Assembly: GCA_008682415.1 (NCBI GenBank)
Contig: VANK01000017.1
Span: 1 to 64,000, forward strand
Origin: Acidobacteria bacterium AB60
GTDB lineage: Bacteria; Acidobacteriota; Terriglobia; Terriglobales; Acidobacteriaceae
Direction of reading: 5' to 3'
Length of the DNA stretch: 64,000 nt
Under the pieces are notes generated by a model. It saw only the letters and a list, made by a program, of their open reading frames with translations. It ran no database searches and had not been told where the DNA came from. Below, piece after piece: positions 7,298 through 14,854 of the stretch (the stretch's first letter is position 1; the number at the start of each line of letters is the position of its first letter). The position numbers and the translations under genes are program-made.

Positions 7298-8331
7298 TGG
7301 CCAAGGAGCTGGAGGAGCTGGTCGAGGGCGGCGGGGGTGTCTTCGATCTCGGTGCGGAGGGGGATGGGGAGGATGGGGAGGGGGGATGGGAGGCCCTCGA
7401 GGCGGATGGCGTCCTTTTCGGTGGTGAGCAGGGTGGAGGCTCCGGCGGATTTGGCTTGGGCGGCGAGGGTCTGGAGGTCGCGGGCGGTGTAGGGGTGGTG
7501 GTCGGCGAATGCGACGCGGGCGGCGACGGTGATGCGGGACTGTTCGAGACCGGTGAAGAACTGGGCGGGGCGGGCGATGCCGCAGAAGGCTAAGACGGGT
7601 GTTCCGGCGAGGCTGGGGGGTATCTGCATGCGGCGGTGGAGACGCCAGAGGGGCTGGGTGAGTCCGCGGGCGCGGAGGTCGGCGGCGAGGGTGGGGTCGT
7701 CTGCTGGTATGGCGAGGATGTGGGCGCGAGTGGCTGCACGCAGTGCTTCGCGGAGGTTGCCGGCGGGGAGGAGGCGGTCATTGAGGTCGGAGCGGCTGAG
7801 GAGGAGGATGTCGAGGTCGCGGTGGAGCTGGCGGTGCTGGAAGCCGTCGTCGAGGAGGTGTACCACCTGCGGTGGGGCTGGCGCGCCTTGCGGCGTTCGC
7901 GGGAGTGCGGATTCGGCGAGGAGGCCGGCGTGGTAGCGGTGGGGCGCGACATAGACGGGGACGTTGGCGGCGCGGGCGATCAGGAGTGGTTCATCGCCGA
8001 ATTGCTGGGCAGAGCCGTGGACGTCGACTTTGGCGGGAAGTCGAGAGCGACGGCCGTAGCCGCGGGAGAGGACATCGACCCCCTGCGGTGGGGCCAGCTC
8101 TGCGGATTCCCCGCGGTGGCTGGCAGCGCGGGCGGTGAGGGCCTGGGCGAGGGCGATGGTGAGGGGGGTCTTCCCTGCCCCGCCGGTGGAGAGATTGCCG
8201 ATGGATATGACGGGGTAGCGGAGACGGCGGATGGGTTCGCGGCCGGAGGCGAGGCGGCGTTCGCGGAGGATGAGGGCGAGGCCGTAAACGGGGGTGAGAG
8301 GAAGAAGAAGACGGCGCAGGGCGGCGCTCAT
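7285..8331 (-). CDS. lpxK: tetraacyldisaccharide 4'-kinase LpxK
   Basis: 348 aa, the normal length. The N-terminal segment PVYGLALILRERR anchors it to the inner membrane, followed by the P-loop region GNLSTGGAGKTPL that binds ATP, DVLSRGYGRRS, and the HLLDDGFQHRQLHRDLDILLL motif with the catalytic DDGFQH. LpxK phosphorylates the 4' position of the lipid A precursor disaccharide. It overlaps the stop of waaA by 4 bp and is followed by the heptosyltransferase, giving a lipid A-Kdo-heptose operon. Confidence 0.95.
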   Translation of the reverse strand: MSAALRRLLLPLTPVYGLALILRERRLASGREPIRRLRYPVISIGNLSTGGAGKTPLTIALAQALTARAASHRGESAELAPPQGVDVLSRGYGRRSRLPAKVDVHGSAQQFGDEPLLIARAANVPVYVAPHRYHAGLLAESALPRTPQGAPAPPQVVHLLDDGFQHRQLHRDLDILLLSRSDLNDRLLPAGNLREALRAATRAHILAIPADDPTLAADLRARGLTQPLWRLHRRMQIPPSLAGTPVLAFCGIARPAQFFTGLEQSRITVAARVAFADHHPYTARDLQTLAAQAKSAGASTLLTTEKDAIRLEGLPSPLPILPIPLRTEIEDTPAALDQLLQLLGQKSS

Positions 8332-9650
8332 GCGCGTCGCCCCAGGACGACGGGTTCAGGGCTGGGGTGGGGGGCGGCGGCGGGAAGAAGGGCGCGGACC
8401 GCGGAGACGCAGCGGGCGGTGGCGCCGGCTTGCTGTTCGAAGACGTGGCGGGCGCGGGCGCCGATGGCCTGTGCCTGGGCGGGATCGCGGAGGAGTGCGA
8501 GGAGGGTTGCGGCGAGTTGATCGGGCTGGGCGATGCGGAGGGCGTCGTGGGTGAGGAGGTCTTCGGTGATGGCGCGGAAGTTGACGTAGTGGGGGCCCAT
8601 GACGGTGGGGACGGCGAACTGGGCGGGCTCCAGGGGGTTGTGGCCGCCGGCTTCGACCAGGCTGCCGCCGACGAAGGCGACGGCCGCGAGGGAGTAGACG
8701 GAGGCGAGCTCGCCGATGGAGTCGAGGAGGAGGATTTGGCCGGGACGGAGGGGAGCCGGGGGTGTGGTGTTCCAGCTTGACCGGAGCTGCCAGGGGAGGC
8801 CGGAGGCGTTGAGGAGGGCGGCAACGGCGGCGAAGCGGTCAGGGTGGCGGGGAGCGAGGACCATGGCGAGGCCGGGGCTGCCGGCGACGAGGGCGGGCCA
8901 GGCGGCGATCAGGGCGGCTTCTTCGCCGTCGAGGGTGCTGCCGGCGACGAGAAAGCGGAGACCGGAGCCGATGGTCCTGAGGGTTCGGGTGGCCTCGGAC
9001 TCCTGGGGAGCGCGCACGTCAAATTTGAGGTTGCCGGCGATGGAGACGTTGGCGCAGCCGATGGCTTTGAGGCGGTCGGCGTCGAGGGGGCTTTGCGCGA
9101 GGACGGCGGAGAGCCGGGAGAGGAAAGGCCGCCAAAGGGAGCGCAGGCGGAGATAGCGGGGGTAAGAGCGATCCGAGATGCGGGCGTTGACGACTGCCAC
9201 GGGGATATGACGGCGGAAGCAGGCGGCGAGGAGGTTGGGCCAGAACTCGGTTTCGGCGAGGATGAGCATCTTCGGCTGCAGTGCCTTCATTACGCGGCGG
9301 ACGGCCCAGGGGAGATCGAGCGGGCAATAGAAGACCCGGTCGGCGCCGAAGCGCTGGCGGGCGAGAGCCTGGCCGGTGCGGGTGGTGGTGGAGACGAGGA
9401 TGCGATGGGTGGGGAGCGCGGCATCGAGCTCCCGTACAAGCCGCGTGATGGCGAGGACCTCGCCGACGGAGACGGCGTGGAGCCACAGCACTGGCTGCGC
9501 AGCGGAGTTTGAGAGGAGATGCTGCGGGAGGCGGCCGAAGCGCTTAGAGAGGTCGCGATACTTCTCTGCCGTGGCCATCTTGAAGAGCCAGAGGGGCGCG
9601 CTGAGGGCGAGCGCCACGAGGAGCGCCAGGTTGTAGAAAAACAGAATCAT
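8328..9650 (-). CDS. waaA: 3-deoxy-D-manno-octulosonic acid (Kdo) transferase WaaA
   Basis: 440 aa. An N-terminal membrane anchor is followed by the GT30 fold: KRFGRLP, LWLHAVSVGEV with the conserved catalytic Glu, STTTRTGQALA, DLPWAVRR, ETEFWPNLL, NARISDRSYPRY and the nucleotide-sugar site FVGGSLVEAGGHNPLEPAQF. It transfers Kdo from CMP-Kdo to lipid A precursor at the inner membrane. First gene of the operon waaA-lpxK-GT9-ICMT. The ATG is 38 bp from the divergent gene at 9689, so both promoters share that short gap. Confidence 0.95.
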   Translation of the reverse strand: MILFFYNLALLVALALSAPLWLFKMATAEKYRDLSKRFGRLPQHLLSNSAAQPVLWLHAVSVGEVLAITRLVRELDAALPTHRILVSTTTRTGQALARQRFGADRVFYCPLDLPWAVRRVMKALQPKMLILAETEFWPNLLAACFRRHIPVAVVNARISDRSYPRYLRLRSLWRPFLSRLSAVLAQSPLDADRLKAIGCANVSIAGNLKFDVRAPQESEATRTLRTIGSGLRFLVAGSTLDGEEAALIAAWPALVAGSPGLAMVLAPRHPDRFAAVAALLNASGLPWQLRSSWNTTPPAPLRPGQILLLDSIGELASVYSLAAVAFVGGSLVEAGGHNPLEPAQFAVPTVMGPHYVNFRAITEDLLTHDALRIAQPDQLAATLLALLRDPAQAQAIGARARHVFEQQAGATARCVSAVRALLPAAAPHPSPEPVVLGRRA

Positions 9651-9688
9651 GCGATACGGATTGAGCTTTTCGGCGGTCTAACCCTCAA

Positions 9689-10360
9689 ATGATACAGTCG
9701 TTCCGGATGAACGCCCTTCGACGTATCCCCTGGATGTTGGCGATCTGCATGGCGGCGCCCGCGGTGGCCAGCGATCACACCCCGCCGCCGGTGCAGCCGG
9801 CGAGTTCGTTTGCCGCGGTGGAGGTTCACGAGAAGGAGAGCGTGGCAATCGCCGCCGAGCCCTACGACACCAAGCAGAAGGAGTCGATCTTCCGGGTGGA
9901 CTACCTGGCGCACGGGGTGATGCCGGTGCGGCTGATCGTGACGAACAACGGGAACCGGCCGATTTCGCTGCGGGATGCGCGGATTCTCTTCCAGACCGCC
10001 GGTGGCGATCGGATCCAGGCGGCGGAGGTGGAGGATGTGCTGCGATTGATGTCGCGGCGCGACCGCGAGGGCGGGAAGGTGCCGCTGCCGGGACCGCTGC
10101 CGCCGATCAAGCTGAAGGCGAAGGGCAGCGCGAAGGATATCCAGGAGGACTTTGACGCGTTTGAGTATGGCGCGCTGGTGGTAGAGCCGCATACGACGCG
10201 GGCGGGATTCCTGTTCTACGACGTCTCGCAGCTGGATCATCCGCTGAAGGGGGCGAAGCTGCACCTGCACAAGCTGCGCGATGCGGATGGGAACGAGCTG
10301 TTCTACTTCGAGATTCCGTTCGACAAATACCTGCAGTCGAAGTCGAGCGCGATGAATTAA
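9689..10360 (+). CDS. hypothetical secreted protein
   Basis: 223 aa (or 217 aa from the second ATG at 9707; neither has a clear ribosome-binding site). A signal peptide (about 1-28, cleaved near VAS-DH) precedes a Pro-rich stretch and a domain with LIVTNNGNRPISLRDARI, which looks like an Ig-like beta-sandwich, then KAKGSAKDIQEDFDAF and a C-terminal beta-rich part. I recognise no named family. Likely a periplasmic protein. Divergent from waaA. Confidence 0.75.
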   Translation: MIQSFRMNALRRIPWMLAICMAAPAVASDHTPPPVQPASSFAAVEVHEKESVAIAAEPYDTKQKESIFRVDYLAHGVMPVRLIVTNNGNRPISLRDARILFQTAGGDRIQAAEVEDVLRLMSRRDREGGKVPLPGPLPPIKLKAKGSAKDIQEDFDAFEYGALVVEPHTTRAGFLFYDVSQLDHPLKGAKLHLHKLRDADGNELFYFEIPFDKYLQSKSSAMN

Positions 10361-10391
10361 GGACAGGGAATAAGGATTAGGGAATAGGGAC
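10361..10391. repeat. 7-bp array (TAGGGAA family)
   Basis: Degenerate units CAGGGAA-TAAGGAT-TAGGGAA-TAGGGAC fill the 34-bp gap between the convergent secreted-protein gene and queD. Same family as 18240-18270, 19195-19218 and 61785-61829. Confidence 0.75.
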
Positions 10392-10394
10392 GGG

Positions 10395-10772
10395 CTACTC
10401 GTAGAAAGTAGCCGAAGTGGTGTCGGTCTCCCAGATGGTGCAGTCTTTGACGCGGACGCGGCCTTCGGTCATGGCGGCCAGCTGGTTGTTGGTTTGCTCG
10501 TAGAAGTAGTGGGCGATGTTCTCGGCAGACGGGTTGAGGGTGGTGAAGGGTTCGAGGTCGTTGAGCATCTGGTGGTCGATGCGGTCGATGACGGGGCGCA
10601 TGACCTGCTTGAGCTGTTTGAAGTCGAGCAGGAGGCCGGTGGGGTCGAGGGAGGCGCCGACCAGGGTGACGCGGACCTTGTAGTTGTGCCCGTGGGGGTT
10701 TTCGCACCGGCCGTGGTAGTTGCGGAGGTAATGGCCTGAGGAAAAGCCGGCCTCCACGGTGACTTCATACAT
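10395..10772 (-). CDS. queD: 6-carboxytetrahydropterin synthase QueD
   Basis: 125 aa, the normal length. Zinc ligands are His14 in FSSGHYL and the two His in PHGHNYKV; the catalytic Cys is in HGRCENPHGHNY, and the Asp/His pair lies in RIDHQMLND. A C-terminal IWETDT carries the pterin-anchoring Glu. QueD converts dihydroneopterin triphosphate to 6-carboxy-tetrahydropterin in queuosine/preQ0 synthesis. No other queuosine genes are in the window; a related PTPS activity cannot be excluded from sequence alone. Confidence 0.92.
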   Translation of the reverse strand: MYEVTVEAGFSSGHYLRNYHGRCENPHGHNYKVRVTLVGASLDPTGLLLDFKQLKQVMRPVIDRIDHQMLNDLEPFTTLNPSAENIAHYFYEQTNNQLAAMTEGRVRVKDCTIWETDTTSATFYE

Positions 10773-10857
10773 AAGCGCCTTGAGACTCGCGTGCGGGAAA
10801 GTATCCCTCGTTTTTGATTCTAGTGGGTGCGGGCGGGAGGCCTGTCGCCGGAGCGGG

Positions 10858-11118
10858 CTATTCGGGCGGGCGGCGGTTGCGGCGGCGCGCGAGGCGCGCC
10901 TGTTCGCTGCGACGGTCGACCTGCTCGAAGAGGTTGCTCATGACACCGATGAGGGCGGAGACGAGGGCGGCGAGGATCAGGATCAGGAAGAGGGTTCGCC
11001 AGAGCTGGCCGTTGGCAGGGAGCCCGGGCTGGAAGCGCGAGGGAACGAGGGACATGCCCGCCGAGAGCAGTGCGAAGAAGCCGAGCGAGGCGGCGAGGAT
11101 GTAGAAGTTCTTCGACAT
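10858..11118 (-). CDS. small two-helix membrane protein
   Basis: 86 aa. Two hydrophobic helices (about 6-25 and 42-62) separated by a short polar loop, then a highly basic cytoplasmic tail (RRSEQARLARRRNRR). I recognise no family. It lies between pncA and queD on the same strand with gaps of about 50-90 bp. Confidence 0.6.
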   Translation of the reverse strand: MSKNFYILAASLGFFALLSAGMSLVPSRFQPGLPANGQLWRTLFLILILAALVSALIGVMSNLFEQVDRRSEQARLARRRNRRPPE

Positions 11119-11170
11119 GCGGCGCTTGGATTGATGGTAATTGGTTGCCGCGAAGGACGTGCGTGGCGGA

Positions 11171-11800
11171 TCAGGCGAGGAGTGACGCGGACTCGATGAG
11201 ATTGACGCGGGCGGCGGTGAATTCCCGTTCGATGGCAGCGACGGAGCCGTTGAGGTCGATGGCGCGGCAGGCGTCGCGCAGGATCACAGCGTCAAAACCG
11301 AGGCGACGGGCGTCGAGGGCGGAGTAGCCGACGCAGTAGTCGTAAGCCAGGCCGGCGAAGAAGACGCGGGTGATGCCGCGCTCGCGGAGGTAGCCAGCGA
11401 GGCCGGTGGGCGTGACGTGGTCGTTTTCAAAGAACCCGGAGTAGGAGTCGATCTCCGGACGGAAGCCCTTGCGGAGGATGAGCTCGGCGCGGATGAGGTG
11501 GAGGTCGGGGTGGAAGCCGGCGCCGGGGGTTCCCTGCACGCAGTGATCGGGCCAGAGGGTCTGGGGGCCGTAGTCGAGTTCGATCTGTTCGTAGGGCTGT
11601 TTGCCGGGATGGGCCGAGGCAAAGGAGTGGTGGCGGGGAGAGTGCCAGTCCTGGGTGAGGACGATGTGCTCGAAGGCCTGCATGGAGCGGTTGATGGGGG
11701 CGATGACGGCATCGCCCTCGGGAACGGCGAGCGCGCCGCCGGGGCAGAAGTCGTTTTGCACGTCGACGATGAGAAGGAGGTCGCGGGATGTTGGGCGCAT
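11171..11800 (-). CDS. pncA: nicotinamidase PncA
   Basis: 209 aa isochorismatase-fold hydrolase. The catalytic Asp is in IVDVQNDF, Lys in LRKGF and Cys in AYDYCVG; the metal site is D-W-H-S-P-x-H-H in TQDWHSPRHHSF. These are the specific PncA residues rather than those of generic cysteine hydrolases. It deamidates nicotinamide to nicotinate for NAD salvage in the cytoplasm. Monocistronic or followed by the small membrane gene. Confidence 0.93.
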   Translation of the reverse strand: MRPTSRDLLLIVDVQNDFCPGGALAVPEGDAVIAPINRSMQAFEHIVLTQDWHSPRHHSFASAHPGKQPYEQIELDYGPQTLWPDHCVQGTPGAGFHPDLHLIRAELILRKGFRPEIDSYSGFFENDHVTPTGLAGYLRERGITRVFFAGLAYDYCVGYSALDARRLGFDAVILRDACRAIDLNGSVAAIEREFTAARVNLIESASLLA

Positions 11801-11837
11801 GGGCAGTGCGTACTGCTGCTACGGTAGCATTCTGGCC

Positions 11838-12614
11838 ATGAGATTTCGGGCGTTGACGGGCGGGTTGATTTTGGCGGCGATGGTGTGTCCGGCTCTGCGC
11901 GGGCAATCGGGGACCAAGGAGGCGTCGGCGTTTGAGGTGGCGTCAGTGCGGCCGGCGGCTCTGGCGCACGAGGGGGGCGAGGGCAGTTCGCGGTCGCAGA
12001 TTGAAGTAAGCCTCGACGGCGTGACGATGCACAACGTCGACCTGTCGGAGATGATCGAGTGGGCGTACGGGCTGGGGTCGTATGAGCTGGCTAAGACCAC
12101 GGTTCTGGAGAACCAGCGGTGGGATGTGCGGGCGCGGGCCGGCGACCGGGTGACGGAGAGCGGGTTGCGCCGGATGACGCAGGATCTGCTGGCGATGCGG
12201 TTCAAGCTGCAGACGCGCCGGGAGAAGAGGCAGGCGTCTGTGTATGAGCTGGTGGTGGCGAAGGGCGGCGCGAAGCTTCCCAAGGACAAGTCAGCGACGC
12301 TGCCGCCGGGGTATGCGCGGGAGTCGCTGCCGCACGTGGCGAATGGAAGTTTTGTATTCAGCAATGTGTCGATGGGGGAGTTCGCGCAACAACTGACGGA
12401 GCTGCGCGGGATTGACCGGCCGGTGGTAGACCGGACGGGGATCGCAGGCGTGTACGACATCACGCTGAAGGGTGCGGCGAGCGCGATGCTGGATCCGCAG
12501 GGCGCGTCGATTCTGACGTTGGTGGAGGAGCAACTGGGGCTGAAGCTGGCGGCGGCGAAGGGGCCAATTGAAGTGATGGTGGTGGATCACGCGGAGGCGC
12601 CTTCGCCGGATTGA
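11838..12614 (+). CDS. TIGR03435 family secreted protein
   Basis: 258 aa from the ATG at 11838, which gives a clean signal peptide (MRFRALTGGLILAAMVCPALRGQ). The family signature is complete: FEVASVRPA, the conserved LSEMIEWAYGL, WDVRARAG, LLAMRFKLQTRREKR, YELVVAKGG, FSNVSMGEFAQQL, RPVVDRTGIAGVYDITL and LEEQLGLKL. This family is strongly expanded in Acidobacteria (soil-associated, function unknown, exported). It is divergent from pncA. Confidence 0.92.
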   Translation: MRFRALTGGLILAAMVCPALRGQSGTKEASAFEVASVRPAALAHEGGEGSSRSQIEVSLDGVTMHNVDLSEMIEWAYGLGSYELAKTTVLENQRWDVRARAGDRVTESGLRRMTQDLLAMRFKLQTRREKRQASVYELVVAKGGAKLPKDKSATLPPGYARESLPHVANGSFVFSNVSMGEFAQQLTELRGIDRPVVDRTGIAGVYDITLKGAASAMLDPQGASILTLVEEQLGLKLAAAKGPIEVMVVDHAEAPSPD

Positions 12615-12626
12615 TGATCGCCGGGA

Positions 12627-13826
12627 CTAGCGCCAGGAGGCGGCGAGGGCGCGCAGGGCGCTGAGGGGATAGTGGACGCCGCGCCAGAGGATGCCATTGC
12701 GCCGCAGAGCAAGAAAGGCGGAGCGCGCGAGGGCGACGACCAGGATGGCGGCGCAGGGCGCGAAGAGAACGGCGGCCGCCGGCGAGATGGAGTTCATCCT
12801 GCGATTGGCGTGGAGGATGAGCGCGATCGAGGCGTAGAAGAGAACTCCGGCGAGTATAGAGGGGCCGCCGGCGAGGATGGCAGCGAGGGGCAGCACGATG
12901 TCGAGGAGAAGCGCGAGGCACGCGAGCACGCTGAGCCAGAGGCGATAGCGAAAGAGCGAGAAGCCGTTCTTCTCGATGTTGCGGATGATACCGAAGGGGC
13001 CTTGGATCCAGCGAATGGTGACGAGGTCGAGGCCGACGGCCACCACGGAGCGGCAGCCGGAGTGCTTGGCGAGCCAGCCCAGGGACATGTCTTCAATGAC
13101 CTCCATGCGCAGGGGATGCATGCCGCCGAGGGCGTGGAAGGACGGGGTGCGAATCATGTTGAACCCGCCGAGGCCGAGGAAGTCGCGAGTAGCTGGGTCT
13201 TGGACCTTCCAGAAGCGGGTAGCCCATTGGGTGCAGGCGTGAACGGCGGCCATCATGGCGCTTTCCGCGATGCTGTGGCTCTTGAGGGTTGGCACGAGCA
13301 CGAAGTGGTCGGCAGCGTGGGCAAGGGCGCAGGTCAGGGAGCGGGAGAGAGCCTGGGGCGCGAAGAGGGCGTCGGCATCGGTGAAGAGGAGCCACGGGGC
13401 GCAGGCGCGCTGGGCGGCGAGGTGCATGGCGTGGGGCTTGCCGAGCCAGCCGGGAGGAAGCTCGCGGTTGTGGAGGACTTCGAGAGAGTGCGGGCCGGTG
13501 GCGCGAACTTCGGCGGCGATCTGGTTCATGAGAACGCCCGTGGCGTCGGTGGAACGGTCGTTCACGGCGATGATCTGCAGGCTGGCGCCGGTGGAGGCGA
13601 GAAGAGAGCGCAGGGTTGCGGCGATGGTGGCTTCTTCGTTGCAGGCGGGAACGATGACGGTGAGATGCGGGCCGGCGGCGGGGTCTCGATCGAGAGAATC
13701 GGAGGACAGGGCGTTAAGGTCGGGCAGGGTGTTCATGCCGCGCAGGATGCTGATGGCTTTGCCGAACCAGACGAGGGCGAGAACCCAACACGGCGCGGTG
13801 AAGAACCAAAGGCGAGCGGTGAACAT
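12627..13826 (-). CDS. membrane glycosyltransferase family 2
   Basis: 399 aa. One N-terminal membrane helix, then a GT2 domain (LTVIVPACNEEATI, IAVNDRSTDAT, FTDADALF with the DxD metal site, a GLGGFNMIRT region and EDMSLGWLAKHSG), and three to four C-terminal helices. The layout resembles hopanoid-associated HpnB-type and other processive-like lipid glycosyltransferases, but the acceptor cannot be told. Followed upstream by a GNAT gene after 12 bp (13839), so the two are probably co-transcribed. Confidence 0.85.
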   Translation of the reverse strand: MFTARLWFFTAPCWVLALVWFGKAISILRGMNTLPDLNALSSDSLDRDPAAGPHLTVIVPACNEEATIAATLRSLLASTGASLQIIAVNDRSTDATGVLMNQIAAEVRATGPHSLEVLHNRELPPGWLGKPHAMHLAAQRACAPWLLFTDADALFAPQALSRSLTCALAHAADHFVLVPTLKSHSIAESAMMAAVHACTQWATRFWKVQDPATRDFLGLGGFNMIRTPSFHALGGMHPLRMEVIEDMSLGWLAKHSGCRSVVAVGLDLVTIRWIQGPFGIIRNIEKNGFSLFRYRLWLSVLACLALLLDIVLPLAAILAGGPSILAGVLFYASIALILHANRRMNSISPAAAVLFAPCAAILVVALARSAFLALRRNGILWRGVHYPLSALRALAASWR

Positions 13827-13838
13827 GGGAGGAGACCA

Positions 13839-14405
13839 TCATACGGGTTCGCGGGCGGCAGGGCGGGTCTTCCAGGCGCGCCACTCGCCGGCGGTGATCT
13901 CCCAGATCTCGGCGGGGAGGCGGCCGCAGACGTAGTCGCGCTCCAGGGTGGCGATGAGGCGCATGCCGGTCTTCTGGGAGATGCGGCGCGAGGCGATGTT
14001 GGCGGCGGCCTTGGGCGCGCGGAGGACGGGGAAGCCCAGATCGTCGAACCAGAAGTCGTTGACCGCCGCGACGGCCTCGGTCATGAGGCCGCAGCCTTGC
14101 CAAGGCAGTCCGAGCCAGTAGCCGCGGTTGTCCCACTCGTCGATCTGGAGGCTGATTTTGCCGATCATCTGGGCGGGGGATTCTTTGAGGCGCAGGCTCC
14201 AGTGCCACTGCTCGCCGCGCGCGATGGCGGGGAGAATGACATCGCGGTAGTTGGAGAGGACGAGGCCCTGGGGGAAGGGCCAGGGGACGGCGGAGGTGAG
14301 GTACTTCACGATCTCCCAGTGGGGGAAGAGGCGCTCGGCTGCCTCGGCGTCTTCGAGTTGCAGAGGGCGCAGCAGGAGACGGGAGGTTTGGAGCGGGCGG
14401 ATCAT
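13839..14405 (-). CDS. GNAT acetyltransferase (RimJ/RimL type)
   Basis: 188 aa. TSRLLLRPLQLEDAEA, IGKISLQIDEWDNRGYWLGLPWQGCGLMTEAVAAVNDFWF and LRAPKAAANIASRRISQKTGM are the beta-bulge/acetyl-CoA loop and following helix of ribosomal-protein or general amine N-acetyltransferases. Substrate unknown. Likely first gene of a two-gene unit with the glycosyltransferase. Confidence 0.88.
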   Translation of the reverse strand: MIRPLQTSRLLLRPLQLEDAEAAERLFPHWEIVKYLTSAVPWPFPQGLVLSNYRDVILPAIARGEQWHWSLRLKESPAQMIGKISLQIDEWDNRGYWLGLPWQGCGLMTEAVAAVNDFWFDDLGFPVLRAPKAAANIASRRISQKTGMRLIATLERDYVCGRLPAEIWEITAGEWRAWKTRPAAREPV

Positions 14406-14588
14406 GGGAGGACGATAGCAGGCCGGCTTGACAGCGTTTCCCGGCGCTCCTAGGCTTTGCGTACGGACTTACAACTTCCCGCCGCTCAGTCGTCGAGAAA
14501 GTTCCCTTTCACAGAGCGCCTGGGGAGAAGGAGGGGCACGCGCAAATTAGTGCTGAGTCCTCTTCCGATAGCCGAGCGGCGGCACGAT

Positions 14589-14830
14589 ATGGCGAAATCG
14601 TCTACGATCTTCGGCGAATTTCTCTTTGCAGTTTCGGCGGCATCTATTGCCGGTATTTTCGCCGCGGCTTTAGGTTTTTGGCAGCCTCACTTGTATCCGA
14701 TCAGGTCTTGAGTGGGGAACGAGCGACATGGGCACCTCTCCGTTACGGCTTTCCGGTCGCCGTCGTGATCGGCGCGACTACGTCTATTTGGGTGTTCTTC
14801 TGGGTGAAAAACTATGGGCGCCCGAAATGA
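14589..14830 (+). pseudogene. small membrane protein, probably frameshifted
   Basis: An ATG at 14589 opens a 40-codon frame with one membrane helix (EFLFAVSAASIAGIFAAAL) and stops at 14709-14711. In another frame the sequence continues directly to 14830 with a second, convincing membrane helix (GFPVAVVIGATTSIWVFFWV) and a basic end (KNYGRPK). The two parts would join by a single frameshift near 14670-14700. Either it is a broken gene or there is a sequence error. Family unknown. Confidence 0.45.
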
Positions 14831-14854
14831 TGCGGAACGTCTTGATTTCCTGAC

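Noticed and set aside
5483..8520. Long plus-strand open frames opposite the lipid A genes
   Set aside because: They are Gly/Ala/Glu-rich mirror frames of high-GC minus-strand genes with clear families; no start signals or protein-like pattern.
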